Part shown: positions 10,019 to 18,238 of the stretch, in pieces | Layout of the letters: each line of letters opens with the position of its first letter | Numbering within the stretch: position 1 is the first letter of the stretch | Source: Solimonas marina | Lineage (GTDB): Bacteria > Pseudomonadota > Gammaproteobacteria > Nevskiales > Nevskiaceae | Assembly: GCF_012241385.1 (NCBI RefSeq) | Contig: NZ_JAAVXB010000015.1 | Location: 1-64,000, forward strand | Direction of reading: 5' to 3' | Length of the DNA stretch: 64,000 nucleotides | Notes under the pieces: model-generated | Database searches by the model: none | What the model saw: the letters and a program-made list of their open reading frames with translations, nothing else | What the model was told of the DNA's origin: nothing | Position numbers and translations under genes: made by a program

Positions 10019-10248
10019 TTCAATCCCCAATTTCAGATACCGGACAGGCTGCCTGCGTCTGCAGACACCGCGAGACATGCATCGCCGCGATCAACCGGTC
10101 GATTGAAGCCGATGCACGAGTGGAACTGGGAAGCCGAGTCCTTCCAGGTACCGCACGAAGGACCGCCATACCGCCGATGAAAGACGGACTGCAACGACGA
10201 TGCGACTGACTTTTCACCATGCCCCCAGAACGTTCACATACAGAAACG
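10019..10248 (-). other. 5' leader between glycine riboswitch 1 and its gene
   Basis: About 230 nt of untranslated leader separates the aptamers from the M20-like start codon. I see no conserved small ORF or further aptamer here. The matching leader of riboswitch 2 is similar in length but diverged in sequence, while the genes and aptamers stayed alike. Confidence 0.5.
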
Positions 10249-10277
10249 GCGCACCTGCTAGCAGGTGTTTTGCGCCG
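10249..10277 (-). promoter_or_regulatory. Candidate expression-platform hairpin of glycine riboswitch 1
   Basis: Immediately after aptamer II the minus strand has GGCGC, AAAA, then the perfect palindrome CACCTGCTAGCAGGTG and CGCC, followed by a short U-containing stretch (GTTTCTGT). This stem can compete with the aptamer II P1 region (GGAGCGGCGC), so it may act as a glycine-relieved terminator. The U tract is poor, so a Rho- or translation-level mechanism is possible. Confidence 0.45.
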
Positions 10278-10470
10278 CTCCCTCTGTCCTGGGACCTGAG
10301 AGTTTCCGCGTAGCGAACTACGCTTGCTCCTTCGGTGGATATACGCATTGCGCGCATATCACTCTTCAGACGGCAGACAAAATCGCAGTACTGGGACCTG
10401 AGAGTTTATGGGAGATTGCTCCTTCGGCGGATTGCAGGCGCAAGGCCTGAAATCACTCTCCTGCGATTCC
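10272..10470 (-). promoter_or_regulatory. Tandem glycine riboswitch 1
   Basis: Read on the minus strand, two consecutive glycine (gcvT-type) aptamers are present. Aptamer I (about 10470-10384) opens AATCGCAGGAGAGTG. It has CCGCCGAAGGAGCAA and AAACTCTCAGGTCCC, and closes with CTGCGATT, which pairs with its 5' end. Aptamer II (about 10376-10272) has GTCTGAAGAGTGA, CCACCGAAGGAGCAA, AAACTCTCAGGTCCC and AGGACAGAGGGAGCGG. The CCGAAGGxGCAA and CTCTCAGG elements and the short linker between two aptamers are diagnostic of the cooperative glycine riboswitch. The downstream gene is an M20-like lipoprotein, not the usual glycine cleavage operon. Confidence 0.95.
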
Positions 10471-10538
10471 GTGTTTTTCAGTTCAACTCAACGATAAATG
10501 GATCCTGCGACTTGTCGATGATTTGCAGGATTAATGGA

Positions 10539-10553
10539 GCATGAAGCGTGCCA
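10539..10553 (-). promoter_or_regulatory. Sigma-54 promoter upstream of riboswitch 1
   Basis: The minus strand reads TGGCACGCTTCATGC: a -24 GG and -12 GC separated by exactly 10 nt, in a near-consensus TGGCACG context. It predicts a transcript start near 10527, about 57 nt before the first aptamer. The same element recurs at equivalent places in front of all four riboswitches. Confidence 0.82.
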
Positions 10554-10589
10554 CACCAAGGTCATGGCATTTGTGCATTCGCTGATTCG

Positions 10590-10609
10590 AAAATGACAGG
10601 TGTTTCATG
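10590..10609. promoter_or_regulatory. Possible upstream activator site (weak)
   Basis: The plus strand reads AAAATGACAGGTGTTTCATG, resembling the dyad region at 18363 (AAACTGACAACAGTTTCATG). It lies about 40 bp upstream of the sigma-54 -24 element. The match is imperfect and it could be coincidence. Confidence 0.3.
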
Positions 10610-10782
10610 GCACTGCATGCAAAACGCAAAAAATTTGATCAAAACGATCAGAACTTGCTCATTCCACCAGCAAGCCCGCCTTTTTTGCGCCAGGGCGCCA
10701 TCGGCGACGCTCCCATAGCGAGCACGGCGCACCATCGGTGACGCACGATTGAGTGCCATGCCTCATCAATAACCGCGACACC

Positions 10783-10818
10783 ATGAAAAAGGCCGCCAGA
10801 AACGGCGGCCTTTTTCAT
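10783..10818 (-). terminator. Factor-independent terminator after M20-like gene 2
   Basis: On the minus strand AAAAAGGCCGCC, a 6-nt loop, and GGCGGCC followed by TTTTT form a strong terminator starting about 20 nt after the stop codon at 10837. The flanking A and T runs make it look bidirectional, but no plus-strand gene precedes it. Confidence 0.9.
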
Positions 10819-10836
10819 CACAGACGGCAGCTTCAC

Positions 10837-12504
10837 TTACATATCAGACTTCGCATCCGCAACATTCGCCTGACCGTTGAGTCCTGCAAAGTTGTACAGC
10901 ACGGTCGCGATCGATTTTTCCGAACCCGCCATGCCGTACGTCTTGCCAGCACCTTCGATCACGTAGTACTCGTTCGCGGCATGCGCACCACCACCGGCAT
11001 TTGCCGCACCGCTGGCGATCGGAATATTGATCGGATCGCCGGCAAACAAATAGGCCGGCCAGTAACCGCCGAGAATCGACGCATCGCTCTCGATTGGCTG
11101 CTGGTACTTGATGCCGAACGCGTCAAAGGCCTTTTCGACCGAATGCGCGATATCGGTGTCGTAGCGCATCTTCGCCCACGGCACATCGCCAACGACGTGG
11201 ATCTTGACGTCCGAATAGCCCTCGCTGTCGAGATACTTGCGCGTCTTGGCAACGATATCCATGCCATTCTGATTCGGCACATAGCGGATGTTGTGCTTCG
11301 ACGTGATTTCGTTCGGCAGGATGGCGCCCGAACCACCCGGGAACATGTTGCCGCCCCAGATGCCGTCGAGGTTGAACGACGTGCCGTAGCGCGCCATGTG
11401 CACCACCGTATTCGGGTCGTCGGAGATGAAGCGCGCCACACCGATATTCTCGGCCGCCACCTTCAGATTGAACTTCGACCCCATCTCCTTGAGCTTGTCC
11501 TCTTCGACTTTCTTCAGCGGCTCGATGTTGTCGTAGAAGCCCGGCACTTCGACGTGATTGCCGTCCTTGGACACCAGCGTCGACAGCATCTGGATATGCC
11601 GCCACGCCGGTGAGTCGACTTCACGCTTGTGCACGCCATGGATGTTGCTGTACGTCGGACCGCGGCCCCATAGCTTGCCGCTGGTCGTCAGCTCGAAATA
11701 CACGCAACCTTCCGAGCCGCCGCCGATGCCGGCACCGCCGGACAGATACATCGCGTCAGCATCCTTGAACAGATCGGGATGCGTTTTGACGAACTTGCGA
11801 TAGCCGATATCCATGCGCTCTTCGTCGCCTTCGGCAACGATGATCAGGTTCACCGGCAGCTTGCCGGTCACCGCCTTGATCGACATCACCGTATTCCAGA
11901 ACGCCATCTCCGGCCCTTTGGAATTGATTGCACCGCGACCGATCAGCACCTTCTTGTACGGCGGCTGCTCGACGATACGGCCCTCGAACGGCGGCGCCTT
12001 CCACAGGTCCGGCTGCGAGATCGGCATGGTGTCGTACATCCAGTAGATGACGAGCGTCTTCTTCGCGCCCTCATCGCACTTGGCGTAGACCACCGGGTTT
12101 CCCTGCGCGCCCCACTCCGTCGTACCGACGTCATAGACCTGCGTCTGCTGGCAGCCGAGCTGGTCCCAGAAGCCCTTGACCATCTCCGCCGATTCCTGGA
12201 TGCCTTCGCCGGTATTCGAGATGCTCGGCTGCTGGATCCACTTCTGCAGGTTCACCACGTGATCGTCGATGTGGCTATCGATGTACTGATACACCTTCTT
12301 CAGATCGTCGTTATGAATCTGACTCATATCGATCTGCAGCTCGGTATCGCCATTCGGACGAATGCCGAGGGACGCCTTGGCCGGCGCGGCCGCAGGCGCC
12401 GGTGTTGCCGCCTCAGGCGCCTTGGACTCCTTGCCGCATGCCGCCATGGCCACCACGGCACTCATGACGAACGGAAGACACGCATTTCTCGTAACACGGT
12501 TCAT
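10837..12504 (-). CDS. M20-like lipoprotein 2 (metal site degenerate)
   Basis: A 555-residue close paralogue of the protein at 8351-10018: same length, nearly identical signal peptide with lipobox Cys23, and long identical blocks. It shares the altered M20 residues, reading YWMYDTMP where HxD is expected, GRGAINSKG with Asn for the bridging Asp, and AMYLSGGAGI where an Asp is usual. EGDEER and GGGAHAANEYY are intact. The ATG at 12504 has GGGGA upstream, and the longer reading starting at 12522 lacks a ribosome site. It is monocistronic, between riboswitch 2 and a strong terminator. The pair looks like a tandem duplication of a promoter-riboswitch-gene cassette. Confidence 0.86.
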   Translation of the reverse strand: MNRVTRNACLPFVMSAVVAMAACGKESKAPEAATPAPAAAPAKASLGIRPNGDTELQIDMSQIHNDDLKKVYQYIDSHIDDHVVNLQKWIQQPSISNTGEGIQESAEMVKGFWDQLGCQQTQVYDVGTTEWGAQGNPVVYAKCDEGAKKTLVIYWMYDTMPISQPDLWKAPPFEGRIVEQPPYKKVLIGRGAINSKGPEMAFWNTVMSIKAVTGKLPVNLIIVAEGDEERMDIGYRKFVKTHPDLFKDADAMYLSGGAGIGGGSEGCVYFELTTSGKLWGRGPTYSNIHGVHKREVDSPAWRHIQMLSTLVSKDGNHVEVPGFYDNIEPLKKVEEDKLKEMGSKFNLKVAAENIGVARFISDDPNTVVHMARYGTSFNLDGIWGGNMFPGGSGAILPNEITSKHNIRYVPNQNGMDIVAKTRKYLDSEGYSDVKIHVVGDVPWAKMRYDTDIAHSVEKAFDAFGIKYQQPIESDASILGGYWPAYLFAGDPINIPIASGAANAGGGAHAANEYYVIEGAGKTYGMAGSEKSIATVLYNFAGLNGQANVADAKSDM

Positions 12505-12741
12505 CTCTATCCCCAGTTTCAAACCGAAAGCTCTTCCGCATTACGCAGCAGAGCGAGGCATGCAGTGCCGTAACACCCGATCGATCGGCGACGGTGCATG
12601 AAAACCTGGGTTTGCATGTGCTTCTGCCCGACAAGCACCACGATCGACGACACCTGCACCGCGACCACTCTTCGCATGCCGCGCGTCGAATCCCCAGGAA
12701 CAACGGCCCACAACAAGCGACGCACCTGCACACGAGTGCCT
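12505..12741 (-). other. 5' leader between glycine riboswitch 2 and its gene
   Basis: An untranslated leader of about 235 nt. Just after the aptamers a GCAC/GTGC-containing stem is possible (about 12727-12750) but weaker than at riboswitch 1. I see no small gene with a ribosome binding site. Confidence 0.45.
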
Positions 12742-12940
12742 TGCGCCGCTCCCTCTGTCCTGGGACCTGAGAGTTTCCGCGTAGCGAGCTACGCTTGCTC
12801 CTTCGGTGGATATACGCATTGCGCGCATATCACTCTTCAGACGGCAGACAAAATCGCAGTACTGGGCCTGAGCGTTTATGGGAGATTGCGCCTTCGGCGG
12901 ATTGCAGACTCGAAGCCTGAAATCACTCTCCTGCGATTTC
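12742..12940 (-). promoter_or_regulatory. Tandem glycine riboswitch 2
   Basis: Two glycine aptamers nearly identical to riboswitch 1. Differences are concentrated in aptamer I, which has CCGCCGAAGGCGCAA and AAACGCTCAGGCCC in place of the AAACTCTCAGGTCCC core of riboswitch 1. Aptamer II is unchanged in its core (CCACCGAAGGAGCAA, AAACTCTCAGGTCCC, AGGACAGAGGGAGCGG). It controls the M20-like gene at 10837-12504. Confidence 0.95.
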
Positions 12941-13007
12941 GTTTTTTCAGTTCAGATCATCGATCAAGATTCCCTGTCGCGCATCGATGACCATCCCGTT
13001 TTCTGGT

Positions 13008-13022
13008 GCAGAAAGCGTGCCG
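13008..13022 (-). promoter_or_regulatory. Sigma-54 promoter upstream of riboswitch 2
   Basis: The minus strand reads CGGCACGCTTTCTGC, with GG and GC separated by 10 nt. Compared with the other three promoters the first base is C instead of T. It lies about 70 nt before the first aptamer and about 90 bp after the M20-like gene at 13114. Confidence 0.75.
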
Positions 13023-13047
13023 CGGCCCGACATACAAATTGCAAGCA

Positions 13048-13074
13048 ACAAAAAAGCCGCCCTTGCGGGCGGCT
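13048..13074 (-). terminator. Factor-independent terminator after M20-like gene 3
   Basis: The minus strand has GCCGCCC GCAA GGGCGGC followed by TTTTTTGTTGC, about 40 nt after the stop codon at 13114. It separates the TonB receptor/M20 unit from the sigma-54 promoter of the next unit. Confidence 0.92.
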
Positions 13075-13113
13075 CTTGTTCCACAGGCCGCTTCACAGCG
13101 GCTCACACTCGGC

Positions 13114-14784
13114 TTACTTCGACGCCTCGCCAGCGGCCGGATCATTCAGCCCAGCATAGTCGTACAGCACCGTCGCCACCGACTTCTCCGCACCCGCCAT
13201 GCCGTAGGTCTTGCCGGCACCTTCAATCACGAAGTACTCGTTCGCTGCGTGCGCCCCGCCACCAGTACCCGCCATCGTACCGGCGATCGGCAGGTTGACC
13301 GGATCACCGGAGAACAGATAGGCCGGCCAGTAGCCGCCGATGATGTCGGCCGCACTGCTCGGCGCCGCGTGCGGAATGCCGAACGAATCCATCATCTTGA
13401 AGCCCGCCTTCGCAATATCGTTGTCGGTGCTCTGCTTGGCCCAGGGCACGTCACCGACGATATGGATGCCGACGTCGGAATAGCCTTCACTGTCGAGGTA
13501 CTTGCGCAGCTTGTCGACGATGTCGATTCCGTTCTGATTCGGCACATAGCGGATATTGTGCTTCGACGTGATTTCGTTCGGCAGGATCGCGCCCGAACCG
13601 CCCGGGAACATGTTGCCACCCCAGATGCCATCGAGGTTGAACGACGTGCCGTAGAACATCATCTTCAGCACATCCTCGGGGTCATCCTTGATGAAGCGCG
13701 CCACCCCGAGGTTCTCCGCCATCTTCTTCAGATCGGCCTTCGACGAGATCGCCTTGATCTTGGCTTTCTGCATATCGTTGAGCGGCACGATATTGTCGTA
13801 GAAGCCCGGAATCTTGACGGTGTTGCCATCCTTGGAAACCAGCGTCGACAGCATCTGGATATGACGCCAGGCCGGCGAATCCACTTCACGCTTATGCGCA
13901 CCGTGGATGTTGCTGTACGTCGGGCCACGGCCCCATTTCTTGCCGCTGGTCGTCAGCTCCACATACACGCAACCCTCGGAGCCGGACAGCACATAACCCT
14001 GGAAGCTGAACGGATACATCGCGTCCGCGCCCTTGAACAGGTCCGGATGCGTTTTGACGAACTGGCGATAGCCGATATCCATGCGCTCTTCGTCGCCTTC
14101 GGCAACGATGATCAAGTTCACCGGCAGCTTGCCGGTGACGGCCTTGATCGACATCAGCGCATTCCACTGCGTCATTTCAGGGCCTTTCGAGTTCACTGCA
14201 CCACGACCGATCAGCACCTTCTTGTACGGCGGCTGCTCGACCAGGCGCGCCTCGAACGGCGGCGACTTCCACAGGTCCGGCTGCGAGATCGGCATGGTGT
14301 CGTACATCCAGTACACCACCAGCGTCTTCTTCGCACCCTCGTCGCACTTGGCGTAGACCACGGGATTACCCTGCGCGCCCCACTCCGTCTTGCCAACGTC
14401 ATAAACCTGCGTCTGTTGGCAGCCGAGCTGGTCCCAGAAACCCTTGACCATCTCCGCCGATTCCTGGATGCCTTCGCCGGTATTCGAGATGCTCGGCTGC
14501 TGGATCCACTTCTGCAGGTTCACCACGTGATCGTCGATGTGATCGTCGATGTACTGATAGATCTTCTTCAGATCCGGATTGTGGATCTGGCTCATATCGA
14601 TCTTGACGGTTTCGTCGCCGTACGGACGAATTCCGAGTTTCGGCTTGGCCGGCGCAGCAGCCTGCGCCGCCGGCTCTTCGCCCTTCTGCTCCGAGTCCGA
14701 TGGCGTCTTGCCGCAGGCCGCAAGCCCCAGGCCGACGAACAGCACGGACGTCAGCCCCAAGAATTTCCACGTCTTTGATTTCAT
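13114..14784 (-). CDS. M20-like lipoprotein 3 (metal site degenerate)
   Basis: A 556-residue lipoprotein with signal peptide and lipobox VGLGLAACGK. It is more diverged from paralogues 1 and 2 but has the same M20-like blocks and the same substitutions: YWMYDTMP, GRGAVNSKG, and AMYPFSFQG where a metal-ligand Asp is expected. EGDEER, SNIHGAHKREVDSPAWR and GGGAHAANEYF are kept. Two ATGs are adjacent; the one at 14784 has better spacing from AAGGGA than 14787. It lies just downstream of the TonB receptor on the same strand, separated by an intercistronic terminator. It has no riboswitch of its own, so it probably depends on read-through from the receptor unit. Confidence 0.85.
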   Translation of the reverse strand: MKSKTWKFLGLTSVLFVGLGLAACGKTPSDSEQKGEEPAAQAAAPAKPKLGIRPYGDETVKIDMSQIHNPDLKKIYQYIDDHIDDHVVNLQKWIQQPSISNTGEGIQESAEMVKGFWDQLGCQQTQVYDVGKTEWGAQGNPVVYAKCDEGAKKTLVVYWMYDTMPISQPDLWKSPPFEARLVEQPPYKKVLIGRGAVNSKGPEMTQWNALMSIKAVTGKLPVNLIIVAEGDEERMDIGYRQFVKTHPDLFKGADAMYPFSFQGYVLSGSEGCVYVELTTSGKKWGRGPTYSNIHGAHKREVDSPAWRHIQMLSTLVSKDGNTVKIPGFYDNIVPLNDMQKAKIKAISSKADLKKMAENLGVARFIKDDPEDVLKMMFYGTSFNLDGIWGGNMFPGGSGAILPNEITSKHNIRYVPNQNGIDIVDKLRKYLDSEGYSDVGIHIVGDVPWAKQSTDNDIAKAGFKMMDSFGIPHAAPSSAADIIGGYWPAYLFSGDPVNLPIAGTMAGTGGGAHAANEYFVIEGAGKTYGMAGAEKSVATVLYDYAGLNDPAAGEASK

Positions 14785-14821
14785 CATGGTTCCCTTGATT
14801 GTTTGTGCTGCGAACGCAAAG

Positions 14822-14856
14822 CAAAAGCCCGCCCGCGAAACCATCGCGGACGGGCC
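14822..14856 (-). terminator. Intercistronic terminator between TonB receptor and M20-like gene 3
   Basis: The minus strand has GCCCGTCCGCGA, loop TGGT, TCGCGGGCGGGC (one G-U pair in an otherwise perfect 12-bp stem), then TTTTGCTTTGC. It lies about 27 nt after the receptor stop codon and 38 nt before the M20-like start. It would lower expression of the downstream gene relative to the receptor, or isolate it if a further promoter exists that I cannot see. Confidence 0.85.
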
Positions 14857-14882
14857 CTCGCTCTACTTCAGCAACTCACCCT

Positions 14883-17876
14883 TTAGAACGAGAAGCGCAC
14901 ACCCATGCGCCACGTGCGACCCATCACGTCGTACAGCGTGCGATTGGTCTGCAGGTAGCCCGGCGAGTTCTCGTAGCCGAGATTGCCGATCACCGGCGGA
15001 TCACGGCCCAGCAGGTTGTTGACGGCAACGAACACCTGACCTTCACCGCTGGCCAGCGCGAAGCTACGCGTCAGCGAGGCGTTGAAGATCCACCAGCTCG
15101 GAACATGATTGTCGTTGATGGTGTAGTAACCCGACGCCGTGTCCGACGAGCAACCGCTCGAGCACTGGATATACGAGTTGTCGATATGTCCCTTGCTGAC
15201 ACCACGCGCCGTAACGTTGTAGATCCACCCGGCCTGCTTGTACGTCGCGGTCAGGCGATACAGCCAGTCCGGCGTCGAACCACCGTTTGCACCCGCTTCA
15301 TTAATCGCCGTCGTACCGTCGTCGGTGGTGTTGGTGATGTAGTGGGTCGCCATCGCACGCAGGTCGAGGTTGCCCGCCCCACTGATCCAATCACCCATGT
15401 GCACTCGGTACGAACCTTCGAAGTCGACCCCGCGCGAGATCATCTTGTTCAGGTTCTGATAGTACAGGTCGATTTCGTCGAGCGTGCTGCCGACCACATC
15501 GTTCGCCCAGTGCATCTGGTCGCAATACTGATTGTTGTAGCCGCAGTACTGCGCAATCTGGCTCGCCGTCAGGTAGTCAATGACGCCCTTGAGCTTGACC
15601 TGGTAGTAGTCGATCGAGAACGCCAGATCCGGCACCCAGCGCGGCTGCAACACCACACCGAAACCGGAGGCATTCGCGACTTCAGGGCTGATGTCCTTGC
15701 TGCCGGTCAGCTTCTGGTAGTAGGTGTAGTTGTCGGTCGTATCCGTTGCCGAGTTGTAGAAGTTGACCGAGTTCGTCAGTGCCGTACCGGCCGAATAGAG
15801 CTCGCTGAGGTTCGGCGCACGGATATCACGCGAACGCGACGCGCGGAATTTGATGTCGTCGATCGGCGCATAGGTCAGACCCAGCTTCCAGGTGTTGACG
15901 CCACCCGAAACACTGTAGTTGGTGCGACGGTACGCACCGTCGAAATCCATGCCCTTCATGATCGGCACGACCGTTTCGACGAAGGCTTCCTTGACGTTGT
16001 AGCTGCCCTTGGAGACGACGTAGTTGCCGTACTTCCACTGGCCGACGGTGTCGAGGAAATACTTCGAGACATCGCCGTCCATCGATTCGACACGCCATTC
16101 GCCACCGAACGCGACCGAAATCGGGCCCGCCCAACCTTCGATGTCATTGGTATTGAAGCTGACCGACGCGACATCCTGATTGAACTGCTGTGTGCGCCGC
16201 GGATCACCGATGATGTAGTCGCGTGACTCTTGGCTCGACACGCCAACGCCGAACGGATTGAAGGGCACACAACCTGCGGCGCGGGCGGTTTCGTCACGAC
16301 AGACGATGTCGCCGTTGTCGTCAACGATCGAATCGATCGCGTACGCCAAGTTGGTCTTGTTGTACGTCGGCGTCTCATGCTCGTCGGTGTTGGCAACGCC
16401 CTTTTGATAGTAGGCATTCCAGGTGAACGACTTTTTGAAGATGTCGAACTTGCCGTCACCGCCAACCACATAGCGCTGCACCGAACGGCCGTTGTGCGTA
16501 CCGGACGCATCAAAGTCGGCCATGCCCAGCCCCATGCTGAAGGACGAGCTGCTCATCGCGCTTGCGATATCCGACGGGAGGTACGCGTTGTCGGACTGAA
16601 TCGTCGCGGTCATTGGCCCGCGGATGTAGTAGCTCTCGCCCTTGTAGCGTGCGTACGACGCTTGCGCGAACACTTCGGTCTCCGGCAGCACGTAATAGCT
16701 GACGCGGCCGAAAACGTTCTGGCGATGCTCGGACGGCTGCAGGCTGTTAGTGCCGGCAATGGACGAACCGGTGTACTCCCAATCACCGCCCTGCATCCAC
16801 AGGCCTGAACCGGTGGAGGCGCCGTAATCGAGCTGGTTGATCGTGCCGCCGTTTCCGAAATAGGTGCCCGCCAGATTGCCCGAGGTGATCAGACCACCCG
16901 GCGTATAGGTACGCACACCGATATGGTTGCCGACGTAATAATACGGGGCACCATCGGACGTATCCGGGTTGTTCATGATGTGGCGGCCATTCTGATTCCA
17001 CGTCGGATTGACGTTGGTCAGGATGTTCTGGCTGAAGACTTCACCACTGAACAGCACATGGCCTTTGCCTTCGGCGAACGGCGTGCCGGCCGTCAGCGTC
17101 AGCTTGCGGTTCGGGCCACCGTAGGTCGACGACTGACCGTACTCGACCGAGCCTTTGACGCCCGAATATTCCTTGTCGAGGATGAAGTTGACGACACCGC
17201 CGACCGCATCGGAACCGTACTGCGACGATGCACCGCCGGTCACCACCTCAACACGCTTGACCAGGCTTTCCGGGAATGTGTTGGTATCGACCAGGCCGGT
17301 CGCCGACGACGCCACCGAGCGCTGACCGTCGAGCAGCACCAGCGTGCGGCCGGCACCGAGCGCGCGCAGGTTCATCGCCGAGATGCCGGCCAGGCCGTAG
17401 CTCAGCGAGCCTGACGAGGTCGAGGCTGTCTGGCTGCCGGTAATCGACGGCAGCGTGTTGACGAAGTCAGCGACATTGGCCGGCGCAGCGGCCTGAATGT
17501 CCTCCGTGCCCAGCACCGTCAGCGGTGTCGGCGCTTCGTATCCGGCGCGCTGAACGCGCGAGCCGGTGACAACGACCTCGGCCACGCCTGAGTCATCACC
17601 ACTGCTGTCCGCCTGCGCAACTTCGGTTGGCGCGCCAGCCTGCGCCACTTCCGTCGGAGTCGCAGCCTGCGCGACTTCCACAGGCGCAGCAGGCTTTTCA
17701 GCAGCAGCCTGAGCGTGAGCGGCGCCTACCCACATGATCGACGTCGCACCCAGCCATGCAGCATGACGGGCACCACGAATCATCTTCGGGATCAGCGCGA
17801 GGTTACCGGGACCCTCGATCGACGCGGCACGTCGATTCAAGGAGACATCTGCTACCGCGTTTGCAAAAGCTTTCAT
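14883..17876 (-). CDS. TonB-dependent outer-membrane receptor under glycine riboswitch control
   Basis: A 997-residue receptor of the large xanthomonad/caulobacter type. A long signal region ends WVGAAHAQ (about residue 56), then comes a spacer with repeated EVAQA units. The plug domain (about 95-240) contains VVVTGSRVQRAGYEAPTP, NLRALGAGRTLVLLDGQR and VEVVTGGASSQYGSDAVGG. The beta-barrel ends with aromatic RMGVRFSF. The ATG at 17876 has GGGGAAGG directly upstream; the frame is open beyond it but without a ribosome site. It is first gene of the unit behind riboswitch 3 and is followed by an M20-like gene. Receptors of this group carry peptides, glycans or siderophores. The glycine switch favours a glycine-containing peptide or conjugate, which is inference. 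Confidence 0.93.
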   Translation of the reverse strand: MKAFANAVADVSLNRRAASIEGPGNLALIPKMIRGARHAAWLGATSIMWVGAAHAQAAAEKPAAPVEVAQAATPTEVAQAGAPTEVAQADSSGDDSGVAEVVVTGSRVQRAGYEAPTPLTVLGTEDIQAAAPANVADFVNTLPSITGSQTASTSSGSLSYGLAGISAMNLRALGAGRTLVLLDGQRSVASSATGLVDTNTFPESLVKRVEVVTGGASSQYGSDAVGGVVNFILDKEYSGVKGSVEYGQSSTYGGPNRKLTLTAGTPFAEGKGHVLFSGEVFSQNILTNVNPTWNQNGRHIMNNPDTSDGAPYYYVGNHIGVRTYTPGGLITSGNLAGTYFGNGGTINQLDYGASTGSGLWMQGGDWEYTGSSIAGTNSLQPSEHRQNVFGRVSYYVLPETEVFAQASYARYKGESYYIRGPMTATIQSDNAYLPSDIASAMSSSSFSMGLGMADFDASGTHNGRSVQRYVVGGDGKFDIFKKSFTWNAYYQKGVANTDEHETPTYNKTNLAYAIDSIVDDNGDIVCRDETARAAGCVPFNPFGVGVSSQESRDYIIGDPRRTQQFNQDVASVSFNTNDIEGWAGPISVAFGGEWRVESMDGDVSKYFLDTVGQWKYGNYVVSKGSYNVKEAFVETVVPIMKGMDFDGAYRRTNYSVSGGVNTWKLGLTYAPIDDIKFRASRSRDIRAPNLSELYSAGTALTNSVNFYNSATDTTDNYTYYQKLTGSKDISPEVANASGFGVVLQPRWVPDLAFSIDYYQVKLKGVIDYLTASQIAQYCGYNNQYCDQMHWANDVVGSTLDEIDLYYQNLNKMISRGVDFEGSYRVHMGDWISGAGNLDLRAMATHYITNTTDDGTTAINEAGANGGSTPDWLYRLTATYKQAGWIYNVTARGVSKGHIDNSYIQCSSGCSSDTASGYYTINDNHVPSWWIFNASLTRSFALASGEGQVFVAVNNLLGRDPPVIGNLGYENSPGYLQTNRTLYDVMGRTWRMGVRFSF

Positions 17877-17912
17877 TGCCTTCCCCATGAAGTCGCAAGA
17901 ACAAGAACAAGA

Positions 17913-17946
17913 ACGGCGCGACCCAAATTTTGGATCGTTGTTCGCC
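17913..17946 (-). promoter_or_regulatory. Candidate terminator/expression platform of glycine riboswitch 3
   Basis: Directly after aptamer II the minus strand has GGCG, then the hairpin GATCCAAA A TTTGGGTC, then GCGCC, followed by a U-rich track (GTTCTTGTTCTTGTTCTTG). The stem overlaps the closing strand of aptamer II, as expected of a glycine-relieved terminator. The receptor start codon is only about 65 nt from the aptamer end. Confidence 0.55.
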
Positions 17947-18146
17947 GCTCCCGCTGTCTTGGTACCTGAGAGTTTCCGCACGACCACCAAGTGCGTTGCT
18001 CCTTCGGTGGACTCACACCTTGCACGTGAGTCTCTCTTCAGACGGCATCAACCAATTTCGCAGTACGGGTGCCTGAGCGTTTATGGGAGATTGCGCCTTC
18101 GGCGGAAAACCGGAACTTCACCGGTATTTCTCTCTCCTGCGAAACA
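17942..18146 (-). promoter_or_regulatory. Tandem glycine riboswitch 3 (TonB receptor)
   Basis: Two glycine aptamers on the minus strand. Aptamer I has TTTCGCAGGAGAGAG, CCGCCGAAGGCGCAA, AAACGCTCAGGCACC and CTGCGAAA, which closes its P1. Aptamer II has GTCTGAAGAGAGA, CCACCGAAGGAGCAA, AAACTCTCAGGTACC and AAGACAGCGGGAGCGG. Variable stems differ fully from riboswitches 1 and 2 but keep pairing, for example GACTCACGTGC / GTGTGAGTC. That shows selection for structure rather than recent copying. Confidence 0.95.
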
Positions 18147-18223
18147 GTATTTAAGTGATCTCTTACGCTTTGGTCGTGACTCCCCAGACATGAACAAGCA
18201 AATTCGATCGGTATGACCGAGGA

Positions 18224-18238
18224 GCACGAAGCGTGCCA
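18224..18238 (-). promoter_or_regulatory. Sigma-54 promoter upstream of riboswitch 3
   Basis: The minus strand reads TGGCACGCTTCGTGC, GG-N10-GC, in the same TGGCACGCTT context as the other three promoters. It lies about 78 nt before the first aptamer. Confidence 0.82.
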
